A stretch of DNA of 64,000 bases from Lumbricus terrestris (taxonomy: Eukaryota > Annelida > Clitellata > Crassiclitellata > Lumbricidae): contig OX457037.1 in NCBI GenBank assembly GCA_949752735.1, positions 20,725,039 through 20,789,038 of the forward strand. Reading direction: 5' to 3'. Below, one piece after another: positions 11,085 to 20,834 of the stretch. Under the pieces are notes generated by a model. It was not told where the DNA came from. It did no database searches and saw only the letters and a program-made list of their open reading frames with translations. The position numbers and the translations under genes were made by a program. The first letter of the stretch is position 1. Every line of letters starts with the position of its first letter.

Positions 11085-11209
11085 TGGGCGGGGGTCAAAA
11101 CATGGCCTACAGACCTGAAAATTTGCAGGCAATTATGTTTCAGTAATAGTAACAATATGGCAGGGGTGCACAAGGAACATTCAAAAAAAATTTTTTTTGC
11201 AATGGCCTA
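11085..11209 (-). repeat. Right terminal inverted repeat
   Basis: This is the complement-strand partner of 8167-8302. It ends aatggccta immediately before the atgtatag duplication. Confidence 0.85.
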
Positions 11210-11244
11210 ATGTATAGATAAGCATGATGACAATGCACCATATT

Positions 11245-11533
11245 CCGTGGCGGCGCCAGGATTTCAGTTTCGTTTCGAGGGGGCTGAAGCCCGCGGGAAA
11301 AATTTGTCATTTTCGCCGTCAAAATTTCTGACGACCTTTTGTTTTAGTCATCGACCGAAATCTCAGGAAAAATTTCCATTTTCGCCGCCAAAATTTCTGA
11401 CGACCTTTTTTTAGTCATCGACCGAAAATCGTGGATATTTCAATGTAAAAAAATAATTTGGATGGCCCTTTTTAGGGGGGGCTGAGCCTCTTGCAGGGGG
11501 GCTTAGCCCCCCAGGCCCCTAGCGCCGCCACTG
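11245..11533. mobile_element. hAT-type MITE, 289 bp
   Basis: The left end is ccgtggcggcgccagg and the right end, on the complement, cagtggcggcgctagg. The perfect 8-bp duplication accatatt sits at 11237-11244 and 11534-11541. The ends match those of the larger element at 60502-62926, so the two are relatives. There is no coding sequence. Confidence 0.9.
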
Positions 11534-11544
11534 ACCATATTAAT

Positions 11545-12069
11545 TAATATTTCATTCGTTCATTCAAGAATTTATATAGCGCTTCGTCAAGGGGACTACT
11601 CAGAAGCGCTCCCAACTCTAGCACGACAAAAAAGGACAGTTTTGAGTTTAATTAAAAAAGTTTCAGTAATAACCCCAGGAAGTAGACGTAGCTCTTGTGG
11701 GAGCCCATTCCAGACAACTGGGCCTATCACAGAAAAGACTCTTCTGCATCCTTTCAGTTCGTGCAAATGGGACCAAGAGCAATCCCTTCTGTGCAGAACG
11801 GAGGGGCGGTGGTCTTGGGTACTAGTGGAGCAAGAAAACTCTCGCAAGTAGTGTGGGGAAATTCCAAGCTGGCATTGCCTAACTAGAGCAGCGATCCTAA
11901 ATTCAATGCGCCACCGAGTAGGAAGCCAGTGTAATGTCTCCGGCATATAGCTGGACACATTATCAAATTTAGGGATACGTCCAATTAAACGTGCTGTAAA
12001 ATAGTCATTTATAATAGTTATTATAGTGTCGTCAAAACGACAGAATAACTTTAGGGCATAGACACGCAC
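11545..12069 (-). pseudogene. LINE reverse transcriptase C-terminal end and 3' tail
   Basis: Read on the minus strand, an open frame of about 157 codons contains LHWLPTRWRIEFRIA and, later, VWNGLPQELR. These words mark the region after the polymerase domain in CR1/L2/Jockey-type LINE ORF2 proteins. It continues into gggagcgcttctgagtag, gcgctatataaattc and a tgaatgaa tail, the LINE 3' end. The copy is 5'-truncated and lacks the catalytic domain. Relatives lie at 37866-38090 and 54116 onward. Confidence 0.75.
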
Positions 12070-12374
12070 AAAAACTCAATTACAAGGCAGGCGATATTTC
12101 ACTAGAGTAAACCTAGGAGAAGGTAGAAAGTGAAAAGAGATAATCATAGAACAGAATATAAGCTTAAGACATAAATTGCGTACGTTAGATACGAAGATGT
12201 CATCACAAACGTCATTGTAGGCTAAAGTTTGACTTAAAGGCTACTAATGAAACTACGGAAAATTCACGACAATTTCTAGTTTAAATAATAGGTGTCCCAT
12301 AACTTTGTGTTTTCCTGGGCCTAAAGTTTTTAAAAATCTAGTGCATTTCGAGTTTCAATAAATTTCTTCTATTG

Positions 12375-12515
12375 TACATATTCTTGCTTTTCGTGCGCTA
12401 TCGTCTGCGCGCATTTATCTGCGCGCATTTGTCGTGCGCGCTGTTGGCACTTCGCGCGTTTGACTGCGAGCATTCGTGTGCGCGCTTTTTTCATGCGCCC
12501 TTTTGTCGCGTCACC
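12375..12515 (-). repeat. Foldback tandem arm, gcgcgca family
   Basis: On the complement it opens ggtgacgcgacaaaagggcg and continues as about eight units of a gcgcgcanacaaa-like word. It shares the opening rule of the other foldback arms and pairs best with 6041-6173. Confidence 0.65.
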
Positions 12516-12551
12516 TAGACCTATATGCGAATGCGTGAATAATTATTGTAA

Positions 12552-12773
12552 TTGAACGACCTGAATAACTGCTCTATCAATTCTCTGGCTACTGAAGCTG
12601 AAGATCTAAGTCACGTAGACTTCATGCAAGAATTACTAAATGGGCCTCCTCTCTCAAATCTGAAATTAGCACTAAATTTACTTGTCATGAAAATCCATGC
12701 AGGGTCGCAGACCCTGACTTTCAACCCTGAGCACATTGAATTGATTGATGTATTAAGAAAATTTGGCTGTAAA
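12552..12773 (+). other. Unassigned open segment cut by a hAT insertion
   Basis: An open frame of about 74 codons runs up to the target site of the hAT element at 12774. The peptide is ordinary in composition, with an acidic stretch followed by a leucine-rich part, and is not a simple repeat. I do not recognise it. It could be a host exon or a fragment of an older element. Confidence 0.2.
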
Positions 12774-13210
12774 CAGTGGCGTAGCCAGTTATTTTTTCAT
12801 GGGGGGGGGCAGTGGGGTGGCAGCTTAAAATGATGGGGTGGCTACCGTTGGCAATTAAAGCGTGCATCGGCATCGGTATATTGCCATAGACTATGTATTT
12901 TTAGATTTTGGATGTATTACAGTATTGGACATAATACGCAAGCAAGCCTCACTAGCTTGTCTGTCCCACAGTGCACTATAGTGGCCTGTCCCACTTTCCC
13001 ATCACCCACCCTATAAGAAGTTGTACAGGAACTTGTATAAAAAATAAAATAAGTCAGAAATTATATAACATTGTTCAATTCTTTATCACTCGTAAGAGTA
13101 AAAAGTAAAACAAACGCAGGGATTGGGGGGGCAGCTGGGAGGGCAGCCCTTTCATTTGGGGGGGGGGGGGCGGCTGCCCCCCCTTGCCCCCCCGTAGTTA
13201 CGCCACTGGC

Positions 13211-14403
13211 CAGTGGCGTAGCAAGATCTTGGGGGCCCTTGTGCAGAGCTTAGGTGGTGGGCCCTTAAAATTGCTTGAAACCCCATTCGATATCAAACAA
13301 CAAAGCTGTGCAAAACGCCTGGTTCCTTTACAAAATTTGCTTATTTAACACCAAAGTTAAATGAAAATAAACTAGCCACATTTTCATTATTTTAACAAAT
13401 TTGTCTAATGAAACATATTCTTCTCCATATCAGCAGAGAAAAATTGAACTAGAATACCATACAAAAGTAATCACACAAATTGCTTCATCTCCTGAAGTAT
13501 TAGTCATCAATCACCCATAGGCCCAACTTAAATTCTCCAAACCGTTGCAATGGATGGGTGTGTTGATTAAATGAGCGGGAAAATGTAACGAATTTGGCAA
13601 GTGTGAAATAACTCAATCAAGTCTACGGCTAACCTACTACGGGGGGAGTCTAAATCCGAAATGCTAAAATACTCGTTTACGCGCCTTCTCTTGTGCAAAA
13701 ATATCCACCACTTTTGAGGTGTCAAGCCTGCCTGAATCCATTGGTGATGTAACTGCTACCATAGCCTCTGAAGTTCGTGGCCTACTCGGCTCAGTGTCAG
13801 TATCCATGCCAACCACCATCTATGCACTGATCAGACCAGAATTCAATTCTGTCCCCATGTCTGACATCGGTGCAAGCTCGCTCTCCGCAGGCATCATAAA
13901 TGCGGAAATCTTTTTCATTTTGGCGGTCTTCTTTACACGTTCTTCTCGTGCTTGTCGCTTAGCAGCGCCACTTAAATAAGACTTAGGCATAACTAGGGGG
14001 ACAGAAATTGAGTTCCGTACGAGAATTTAAAATATACAATTTCCAAGTAAATATACTATGCTATCTTTTACAAAGTTCACATTTTACTACAAAGATAATA
14101 AATTTCAAACACGTCTGCGTAGACCATGACACAATTATGTTTATACATCAGTACAATTACTTCCGACCAAATACTGCAAAGAGTTAATTTGATATTTGTA
14201 ACAAGGCAGCCTAATCATGGACATTCTGACTGAAACCCAAAAAAATACTAGACCCGTGTGTATACGCTGTACATGTAGGTTTGAATGCATTCTGAATATT
14301 ACTTAAAGTCAAAATTGACTCTGACCCCGGGGGGCCCCTGACAGCCGGGGGCCCTCGTGCACTGCACAGTGCACAGGTTGCACGCCCTATTGCTACGCCA
14401 CTG
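13211..14403 (-). mobile_element. hAT element (inner), 1193 bp, non-autonomous
   Basis: The ends are cagtggcgtagcaagatc and, on the complement of the right, cagtggcgtagcaatag. The perfect 8-bp duplication ccactggc (13203-13210 and 14404-14411) was created inside the terminus of the outer element. It carries a short transposase remnant on the minus strand and otherwise non-coding sequence. Confidence 0.88.
13820..13990 (-). pseudogene. hAT transposase N-terminal remnant
   Basis: On the minus strand a Met codon at 13990 starts a peptide beginning MPKSYLSGAAKRQAREERV, followed by a lysine-rich segment. It meets a stop at 13820-13822. This opening (MPK, LSGA, KR, basic stretch) is typical of the first exon of ZMYM/DUF4371-type hAT transposases. 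Sequence beyond the stop down to about 13690 stays partly open in the same frame, so it is probably a decayed exon. No RNase H domain remains in the element. Confidence 0.5.
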
Positions 14404-14417
14404 CCACTGGCTGCAAA

Positions 14418-15393
14418 CCTTGGACAACTTTAAGACTTCGTAAACTTAAACCACGTGTGTTATGTGTTTACAATTCTGGTACGCTCGACCCGCTGCGCAT
14501 GGGCACACGAATATATCGATAAGTCTTATTGTCAGAATGAATGCCGAGTCTCTGACAACTTTAACAATTGATATTTTTAAAGTTGTAATTACATTTTATT
14601 CGACTAATTTTACGAACATTTTGGGTCTAAAATAGCGTAGGCCTATATGAAGTCTGGGTTTTTCTGGGTTTTTCTGAAGGAAATCTCGGCTTATTTCTGG
14701 CAAAACCCTGGGCATTAAGTATTGGAATGTTGAGGATCCGAGGCTCAGATGAGTATATGCACGAATTATTTTGAACAGGCAAGACTTTAGTTTTGGGTGG
14801 AAATCCAGATGAGTGATAAAAATATAGTCACTTAAAAAAGTTTGTCTACGTCTTGACCATTGTAGAATTTTTGTAGATGTTGTAGGCTACTTTCAGCAAA
14901 AATAATTATCAAGATGAGTGGCTATTGCAGACTTGAGTTTATATCATACATAGCCTAACACCATTGGAATAATACCGAATGTAGGCCTATATAAGACTCC
15001 ATGAGGCGAGTTCATTTTGTTCTAGAGACATTTCAAATTTTTACATTTATTGTAATTTGTTTATAATTTGTGGTTTTGAAATGTTGCATTGCAGCGAGAT
15101 TTCAATAAAGTAGACTATATTCAATTTCAATACTATTTGCACGGGCGCCTGCGGGAGAATTAACACCCATTGGTCATGGTTACAGTTTCAATGCAAGGCA
15201 GAAATTAAAAGCATGCCTATTTTTATGTAGGTTTCTAAACGAAGATTTCTTAGTTTCACTTGTGTATCATTAGCATTTTTAATTCTCGAATGCGAAGAAA
15301 ATTGTTAAAAATCGAAAAGTAGTAGGCCTACAGTTAGAAAGCTGAATGTCAATTTTCCAGGGGGCAAGTGCCCTCTCTTGTCCCTATGTGTGG
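14418..15393. other. No gene recognised
   Basis: AT-rich sequence with several taggccta octamers (14638, 14982, about 15324). Words around gggcgcctgcggg (15145) and caagtgccctctcttgtccc (15365) resemble sequence near 24520 and 25790, so this may be part of an unclassified repeat family that the gypsy element later entered. Confidence 0.4.
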
Positions 15394-15398
15394 GCGCC

Positions 15399-15539
15399 TG
15401 TAATAGTTATTAAACAACACTTTTTATTGTCCAAGATACCGCAACCGCCATTACTCCTGCCCCGCTAATCCCGTTCTACTCTCGAACCCTAACTGTTTAT
15501 ATAGCGCACTATTGCATATGTTTATATAGCGCTATTACA
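15399..15539 (-). repeat. 3' LTR of the gypsy element
   Basis: 141 bp, TG...CA ends, near-identical to 20835-20975. It contains two copies of tttatatagcgc in its right part. Confidence 0.95.
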
Positions 15540-15552
15540 TCCCTCCCCTTTT
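15540..15552 (-). other. Polypurine tract
   Basis: On the minus strand aaaaggggaggga abuts the start of the 3' LTR, the expected position of the plus-strand primer. Confidence 0.85.
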
Positions 15553-15684
15553 AGGTCCAGCAATGTTAAGTCAACTAATGTTCACAATGCATCGAATTAG
15601 TCAACCTAAAAAGAACGTCAACAGAACACAAACTTCAAATGACATGAATATCTGCCAAGTGCAGAAATACTATAACAGGGATTA

Positions 15685-16220
15685 TTATGCCCTGACATAA
15701 TCGTTCAACCATCGAGAAGGTTCTCTGTGGCGGCTGGACCGACGTATCGAAGATTCCAGCTCCTGGTCCTCAGATGGAACAACAGAGCCACTCTCAGCAT
15801 CAGAATTGTTCTCATCTCTGGTTGTGGTGACGGGAGGAGTTGGAACTGAGGCAGCAGACATGAGGTCAGCTGATGTGGCCGCCACCTCCGGTTCCACACA
15901 AGTGTTCACTGGATCCCTTGTTGTGATTGGAGGTGGGGTTTGAGATGCCTGTCTCCGCTCTTCAGTTTCGGCATGAAATGGTTTGAAGAAAGATGAGTTT
16001 CGAGTAACTACCCGTTTTCCCCTTCTTGCCGAAACCATAGAACCCTTTTGTCCCACAACTTGATAAGGAAGAGGTTCGAATGGAGTGCTGAGTTTGGATT
16101 GCAGCGAGGATGACCTTAACAGCACTGAATCACCCACAGAGATAGTTGAGGGAGAGGCCCGAGACGAACGATCAGCGTGTTCCTTCATCGCAGCTTTCTG
16201 TCTGGTGTCACGACGGGGTC
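15685..16220 (-). CDS. Integrase C-terminal tail of the gypsy element
   Basis: This is the downstream end of the pol frame, separated from the rest by the insertion at 16221-17126. It has a basic stretch, then VGDSVLLRSS, the small beta-barrel typical of gypsy integrase C-termini. A Ser/Thr/Pro-rich acidic tail follows and ends SRWLNDYVRA before a stop. Removing the insert and one copy of ggggtc leaves the frame continuous with the upstream pol. The ORF can be read up to 16272 only because the inserted repeats are open in this frame; that extension (GGNCPGGNCP) is not integrase. Confidence 0.85.
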
Positions 16221-17126
16221 TAGGGCAATTACCCCCTGGACAATTACCCCCCGGACAATTACCCCCCGACAATTACCCCCTGGACAATTACCCCCTAGGA
16301 CAATTACCCCCCGGACAACTACCCCCCGTACCAATTACCCCCCGGACAACTACCCCCTGTGCCAATTACCCCCCGGACAATTACCCCCGTACCAATTACC
16401 CCCCGGACAATTACCCCCCGTGGCACAGTGTGAGCTTGTTCTCCCACGCGTATCTTCGTATAGGGAACGAACATTCTCATGGTCATGGTCTCACGTATTT
16501 TTCAGACCTTCAGCGCTGCCAAAGCCTATCCTAAAGTAACTTTACTGTGTAGACATCTTTCTTCATTGGTTCACTCTACAATACTTATTGTACACACTTA
16601 TACACACTCCTTGCTATACTACCATTATTTCTCATCTATCTGCGTACATACCTCCTTCTAGCACTCCATGCCTCTCTGTTCCTCTCTCTGACTTTCTCTA
16701 TGTATCTGTTTATCTCGCTCTCAGGCATACGTTACCTGTACGCTCTTGCATAAAATTTAGCTGACCATTCAATGCAATACTCACAGTCTGCTTAATTTAT
16801 CCATATCTAGTCATGATGGAATTTTATAAATCCGAGAGAGGGAAAGATAAACTTAGTTTCGAAGGTTTTATTTATGTGAAACAGAAGAATTTAGCAAATG
16901 GTGTCTCTTCGTTGAGTGCGAAAATAGATGAACATGACACAGACTTCTTTATTGGCGCGGGGGTAATTGTCCGGGGGGTAATTGGTACAGGGGGTAATTG
17001 TCCGGGGGGTAATTGGCACGGGGGGTAGTTGTCCGAGGGGTAATTGGCACAGGGGGTAGTTGTCCGGGGGGTAATTGTCCGGGGGGTAATTGTCCCCGGG
17101 GGTAATTGTCCGGGGGTAATTGTCCG
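16221..17126. mobile_element. Foldback element, ggacaattacc family, inserted in integrase
   Basis: The left arm (16221-16428) and right arm (16955-17126) are inverted arrays of about 14-17 bp units, ggacaattaccccc with variants gtaccaattacccc and gccaattacccc. The middle is non-coding and starts gtggcacagtgtgagcttgt, the same word that follows the single arm at 4786. Flanking ggggtc occurs at 16215-16220 and 17127-17132. Both ends seem to have lost the ggtgac opening seen at 4786, so the exact terminus is uncertain. Its insertion between coding parts of pol proves that it moved, or moved in, after the retrotransposon. Confidence 0.85.
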
Positions 17127-19763
17127 GGGGTCAAGGTCATCCACTTTGACCATGGATTGAGGAAGTTTCACACCCAACGGTCGACCGAACAGCAATGTGG
17201 CCGGCGCAACACCCGTTGTTGAGTGAGGCGTGGCTCGGTAGTTGCGGAGAAATCGAAATAGCTCCTGTTTCCAGACTTTGTTTTCCACGGAGGCGGTCTT
17301 TATGACTTTCTTGACAGTCCTCATGAAGCGCTCCGCCTCGCCATTGGCTCGAGGCCAATATGGTGTGATTTTACGGTGTTTGAAACCAAGATCAGCGGCG
17401 AACGATTCAAACTGTTTGCTCTGAAAGGGTGATCCATTATCAGACTTAAGAACAGAGGGAATTCCAAACTCTGAAAATATCTTGTCTAGTTTAGGGATGA
17501 TAGTATTTGCAGAGGTCGACGGTGTTATGTCAACCACGGGAAACCGAGAGTACTCATCATATAGTACCAGAAGATATGTATTCTGGACCTCAGCAAAGTC
17601 CACGCTAACACAAGTCCATGGTCCATCCGGAAGCTCCGACATCTGAAGCGGTTCTCGACTCTCCGACGGTGTGGCTGCGGCACATGAGAGACATGATCGG
17701 ACTTGAGACTCGACCATGTGGTCAATGCCGGGAAACCAGACCTTTTCTCTGAGAAATGATTTCGTTTTGGTCATCCCTTGATGACCTTCATGAGCAAGGC
17801 ACACCGCCCTTTCCTGGAGACTCCGGGGTAGAACGATGCGACCCTGGCGCAAGATGACTCCGTTGTGGAAATCCGCGGTCAACTCAGAGCGAACCTTGGA
17901 CAAAGCGTCATAAGCAGCAGGGTCGATACGGTGATCGACTGAGTGATGGGTCCATCGTCCAGACTGAATGGAAGACCAAATCCCTTGTAATGTCTGGTCC
18001 TGCTGAGTGGCGATGCGCACTTCGTCCAAGGTCATTGCGCGAGGGATAGCATTGCTTGTGAGAAAGTTAATATACTCTTCGGCAACTTTCTCTTCACGTG
18101 ATGTTTGTTGAGGATGAGCCTGTGGATGGCGTGATAAGTAATCTGCAGGGTTGTCATCACCGGCACGATATACGACGCTGGCTGCATATGGTCGAAGACG
18201 AAGCGCCCACCTTTCATTTCTGGCAGAGGGTTTAGAGTGACAACTGCCAAAAATATGCACCAATGGTTTGTGATCGGTGTAGACGCGCACAGGTCTGCCG
18301 AAAATGTACAAATGAAAATGTTCACAAGCCCAAACCACCGCAAGGGCCTCACGTTCCGTCTGTGAATATCGCTGTTCAACGTCTGTCAGTGACCGGCTGG
18401 CATATGCGACGGTACGGCGGTTTTCACCATGGCTACTGCACTGCATGAGGATGGCGCCTAAGCCGACTGGACTGGCATCCGTAAATATTTCCGTGGATTT
18501 GGATTCATCGAAATATGCCAGCACAGGTGCTTGCGATAGAGCTTTGCAGATTGCAGTTAAGGAGTCTTCTTGTGCAGTAGACCACACAAACGTGGCGTTC
18601 TTGTGTAAAAGAGTTCTAAGCGGTTGAGTCAACGTAGCATAGTTGGGAATGAATCGTGAGCTGAAATTAACCATGCCAAGCAGACTGCGTATCCCGCTGA
18701 TGTTAGTGTGTCGCGGAAGATTGGTGATGGCAGTGATTTTCTTTGTATCCACAGATAGGCCACTGGACGAAAACGTGTACCCGAAAAAATCCAAGGATGT
18801 CTTGTTGAACAGGCACTTCTTGGCATTCAGAGTTAGACCATTTTCGCGGATACGTTGCAGACAGGCACGAAGGTGAGTGTCGTGCTCCAGTTGGTTGGTG
18901 CCAAACACCAATATGTCGTCACTGATGTTGACGACTCCCCTGAGGCCACTGAGTGATTCACGAATGGCATTTTGAAACACTTCTGCTGCGGAGGAAATTC
19001 CAAAATTCAGTCTTTTATAGCGCCAAAGCCCAGTATGAGTTGAGAACGTTGTGATGTACCTGGAGGCAGGCTCCAACTCCAATTGGTTGTATCCTTGATT
19101 CAGGTCAAGCTTCGAAAATACCTGGGCCCCATTAAGGTCGTGGATCATGTCGTTGATTGTTGGGGTTATGTGTCTTTCTCGCTTAATGGCAGTATTTGCT
19201 CTCCGCATGTCCACGCAAACCCTGACAGCTCCAGGAGTCTTTGGTTTCGGTACGACGACTATTGGAGAGACCCACGGAGTTGCACCTTCAACTCTTTCGA
19301 TAACCCCTTGCTGAAGGTCGGCTTGCAACTGCGCTTCAACCTGCTGTCGAAGGTGGAAAGGAATGCGGCGATGAGGTTGAGCAATTGGGGCAAACGTTTC
19401 ATCAATGTGAAGCCTGACCTGAAAATTCTTCAGCTTACCAATGCCTCTGAACAGGTCGGAATATTCATCAATCACTGCCGGTTTCGTCGTGACAACCTGT
19501 CGAACCATGTCGATAAGGCGGAGTTGAGTAGAAGCCTCCCACGATAGAAGGGACCCACTGCTTCCTTTGATGACGTAAAAATCAGTGAGTATGCGCTGAG
19601 ATTTGTGTACAGCCGTGAGTGTAATCTTACCGAGAACTGTGAGTGGTTCTGCAGCCTGGTATGACATTATTTTGGTTTTTGTGGGCTCCAGTTTTCGATG
19701 TAGTTGAAGTCGTCTAAAGTCTGTTTCATCTAGAATGTTGACACTCGCTCCAGAATCAGCCAT
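16872..19763 (-). CDS. pol: Gypsy pol: protease, reverse transcriptase, RNase H, integrase (tail chimeric)
   Basis: The frame opens at the first Met, just before the protease motif ADSGASVN. Coding actually continues upstream in the same frame to the gag stop at 19941-19943. Reverse transcriptase follows, with NISDDILVFG (D282/D283) as the YxDD box, then RNase H with FTDASPVGLGA (D429) and YTDHKPLV. The integrase has an HHCC-type finger (HEGHQGM...CLSC) and catalytic acids D722, D775 and E811, with 35 residues between the last two. Residues after about 877 are encoded by the inserted tandem repeats (RTITPGQLPPG) and replace the true tail, which resumes at 16220. I see no internal stops or frameshifts. 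The enzyme copies element RNA and inserts the DNA; the present form lacks its own C-terminal domain. Confidence 0.93.
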   Translation of the reverse strand: MADSGASVNILDETDFRRLQLHRKLEPTKTKIMSYQAAEPLTVLGKITLTAVHKSQRILTDFYVIKGSSGSLLSWEASTQLRLIDMVRQVVTTKPAVIDEYSDLFRGIGKLKNFQVRLHIDETFAPIAQPHRRIPFHLRQQVEAQLQADLQQGVIERVEGATPWVSPIVVVPKPKTPGAVRVCVDMRRANTAIKRERHITPTINDMIHDLNGAQVFSKLDLNQGYNQLELEPASRYITTFSTHTGLWRYKRLNFGISSAAEVFQNAIRESLSGLRGVVNISDDILVFGTNQLEHDTHLRACLQRIRENGLTLNAKKCLFNKTSLDFFGYTFSSSGLSVDTKKITAITNLPRHTNISGIRSLLGMVNFSSRFIPNYATLTQPLRTLLHKNATFVWSTAQEDSLTAICKALSQAPVLAYFDESKSTEIFTDASPVGLGAILMQCSSHGENRRTVAYASRSLTDVEQRYSQTEREALAVVWACEHFHLYIFGRPVRVYTDHKPLVHIFGSCHSKPSARNERWALRLRPYAASVVYRAGDDNPADYLSRHPQAHPQQTSREEKVAEEYINFLTSNAIPRAMTLDEVRIATQQDQTLQGIWSSIQSGRWTHHSVDHRIDPAAYDALSKVRSELTADFHNGVILRQGRIVLPRSLQERAVCLAHEGHQGMTKTKSFLREKVWFPGIDHMVESQVRSCLSCAAATPSESREPLQMSELPDGPWTCVSVDFAEVQNTYLLVLYDEYSRFPVVDITPSTSANTIIPKLDKIFSEFGIPSVLKSDNGSPFQSKQFESFAADLGFKHRKITPYWPRANGEAERFMRTVKKVIKTASVENKVWKQELFRFLRNYRATPHSTTGVAPATLLFGRPLGVKLPQSMVKVDDLDPRTITPGQLPPGTITPRTITPRTTTPCANYPSDNYPPCQLPPGQLPPVPITPRTITPAPIKKSVSCSSIFALNEETPFAKFFCFT

Positions 19764-19940
19764 AAGGCGTACTGGTGTGCCATTTAGTTCGACAAAGAAT
19801 ATGGGCGCACTTTGGCTGTGCGACCATGAGCGAACTGTATGTAGATATTCAAATTCAGAGTCGGATCTTTCATCCTGAGGTTCGACTCGATTGACTTCCG
19901 GTCTTTTGATAGCTCCAGTTTTGTTAGGTGTGCTGTAACT

Positions 19941-20696
19941 TTAACAGAGGGACGCGAAGTGCCCACGCTTCCCGCACCCCCTGCAGCGTTTGTCAAAGGC
20001 GGGACAATACTTTCGACCTCCAGGATGAGGCCAAGACTTTCCACAATTGCGGCAAGCTGGTCTTCCCTGCTTGTCATCAGGACGTGCTGGCTGGTGTTTA
20101 GGAAATCGACTGCCAGTTGTGAGACGCTCTACTGACTCCACCGGATGTTCACCTGCCATAGCAGAGGCTTGTTTTGCAGCAGCCTCTGCAGCACGAGCCA
20201 TTTCAACCAGCTTGGCCAGCGTGAGAGTGGGATCGGACAGCGCCTTCCGACGTAAGCGGTTTGATTGGCAACCTTGAATTAATTGACTCTTCAACTCCCG
20301 ATCCACATCGCTGAACTCGCATGTGGACGAGAGCTGACGGAGTTGGGTGACGTATGAGACAGTGTCTTCCGTTTGGCCCTGTTTTGCTTGGCGAAACTGA
20401 AGAATCGCAAATTCTGTGTTGGCTTGTGGGGCGAAGTACGTGGAGAGCGCATTTATGGCAGCGTTTGTCGCCGACGTATTTACATCAGGATCTGGGACTG
20501 TAAGGGTATAAAAGATGTCGCTAACCTGTTCACCAGCATAGTGTAACAACATGGCCTTTTGTCGTGCATCATCCGTGACGTTGAGGGCGGTCTTCAGATT
20601 CCTAAATCGACCGACCCATTTCTTCCAGCGAAGTGATGTGTCACCGGCTTCGGGTGAGGGATCAAAGGACGGAAATGGCGAAAGACTGGCAGCCAT
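19941..20696 (-). CDS. gag: Gypsy gag, 251 aa, with double zinc knuckle
   Basis: The N-terminus has a tryptophan-bearing segment (RWKKWVGRF) and a helical capsid-like region with TVSYVTQLRQL. It is followed by a basic linker and two cysteine motifs: CRNCGKSWPHPGGRKYC and CRGCGKRGHFASLC. This matches mag-type gag. The frame stops with TAA directly after the last Cys. Pol continues in the same frame with 59 open codons before its first Met. Pol could therefore be made by stop read-through, or the TAA may be a recent mutation in a fused gag-pol frame, which is the usual state in this lineage. Confidence 0.9.
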   Translation of the reverse strand: MAASLSPFPSFDPSPEAGDTSLRWKKWVGRFRNLKTALNVTDDARQKAMLLHYAGEQVSDIFYTLTVPDPDVNTSATNAAINALSTYFAPQANTEFAILQFRQAKQGQTEDTVSYVTQLRQLSSTCEFSDVDRELKSQLIQGCQSNRLRRKALSDPTLTLAKLVEMARAAEAAAKQASAMAGEHPVESVERLTTGSRFPKHQPARPDDKQGRPACRNCGKSWPHPGGRKYCPAFDKRCRGCGKRGHFASLC

Positions 20697-20823
20697 TTTG
20701 AGCGCTGAACGAAATGCGGTTGTTGTTCAGCCCGAGTAACGTGAAAATGCCAACGTCAACAGTGAGCACACGCGTTCAGAGTCCAAGGTGAAGATATTTT
20801 CCGCGTTTCCTAATTTATTTTCT

Positions 20824-20833
20824 CTCGTCGCCA
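20824..20833 (-). promoter_or_regulatory. Primer binding site, tRNA-Ser type
   Basis: On the minus strand tggcgacgag lies one base inside the 5' LTR. It is complementary to the 3' end of serine tRNA(GCT) with CCA over ten bases. Serine primers are known for mag-like elements. Confidence 0.75.
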
Positions 20834-20834
20834 A

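Larger units (their letters stand above)
8167..11209 (-). mobile_element. Complete hAT-like DNA transposon, 3043 bp
   Basis: The perfect 8-bp duplication atgtatag lies at 8159-8166 and 11210-11217. The inverted ends start taggccatt and extend about 130 bp with gaps. Their inner boundary is an 18-base perfect match, tgttttgacccccgccca, at 8285-8302 and complemented at 11085-11102. One long ORF fills the interior on the minus strand. An 8-bp duplication is expected for hAT, P and KDZ-type elements. The transposase motifs favour an RNase H-fold, hAT-like enzyme outside the common BED/hATC architecture. With a complete ORF, both ends and an exact duplication, it is a candidate autonomous copy, although the two inverted repeats differ from one another. 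Confidence 0.88.
6041..12515. mobile_element. Possible large decayed foldback element (gcgcgca family) holding nested insertions
   Basis: The left arm (6041-6173) opens ggcgccgatacaaaacagca and the right arm, on the complement from 12515, opens ggtgacgcgacaaaagggcg. Both carry repeats of a gcgcgcagacaaaa-like word. The first 22 bases of the two arms match without gaps at 15 positions. The flanks taagcctac and tagacctat share six of nine bases, so the duplication is weak. Inside lie the 6183-7608 element, a MITE, the 8167-11209 transposon, a second MITE and a LINE fragment. The alternative is two unrelated single arms. Confidence 0.35.
12774..14409. mobile_element. hAT-type element (outer), interrupted by a second hAT element
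   Basis: The left end is cagtggcgtagccag and the right end is the tacgccactg found at 13199-13208. That end is repeated in part after the nested element, so the outer element closes at 14409. Flanks gctgtaaa (12766-12773) and gctgcaaa (14410-14417) differ at one base. Without the inner element it is about 435 bp and non-coding, with G- and C-runs near 12800 and 13160. Confidence 0.8.
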
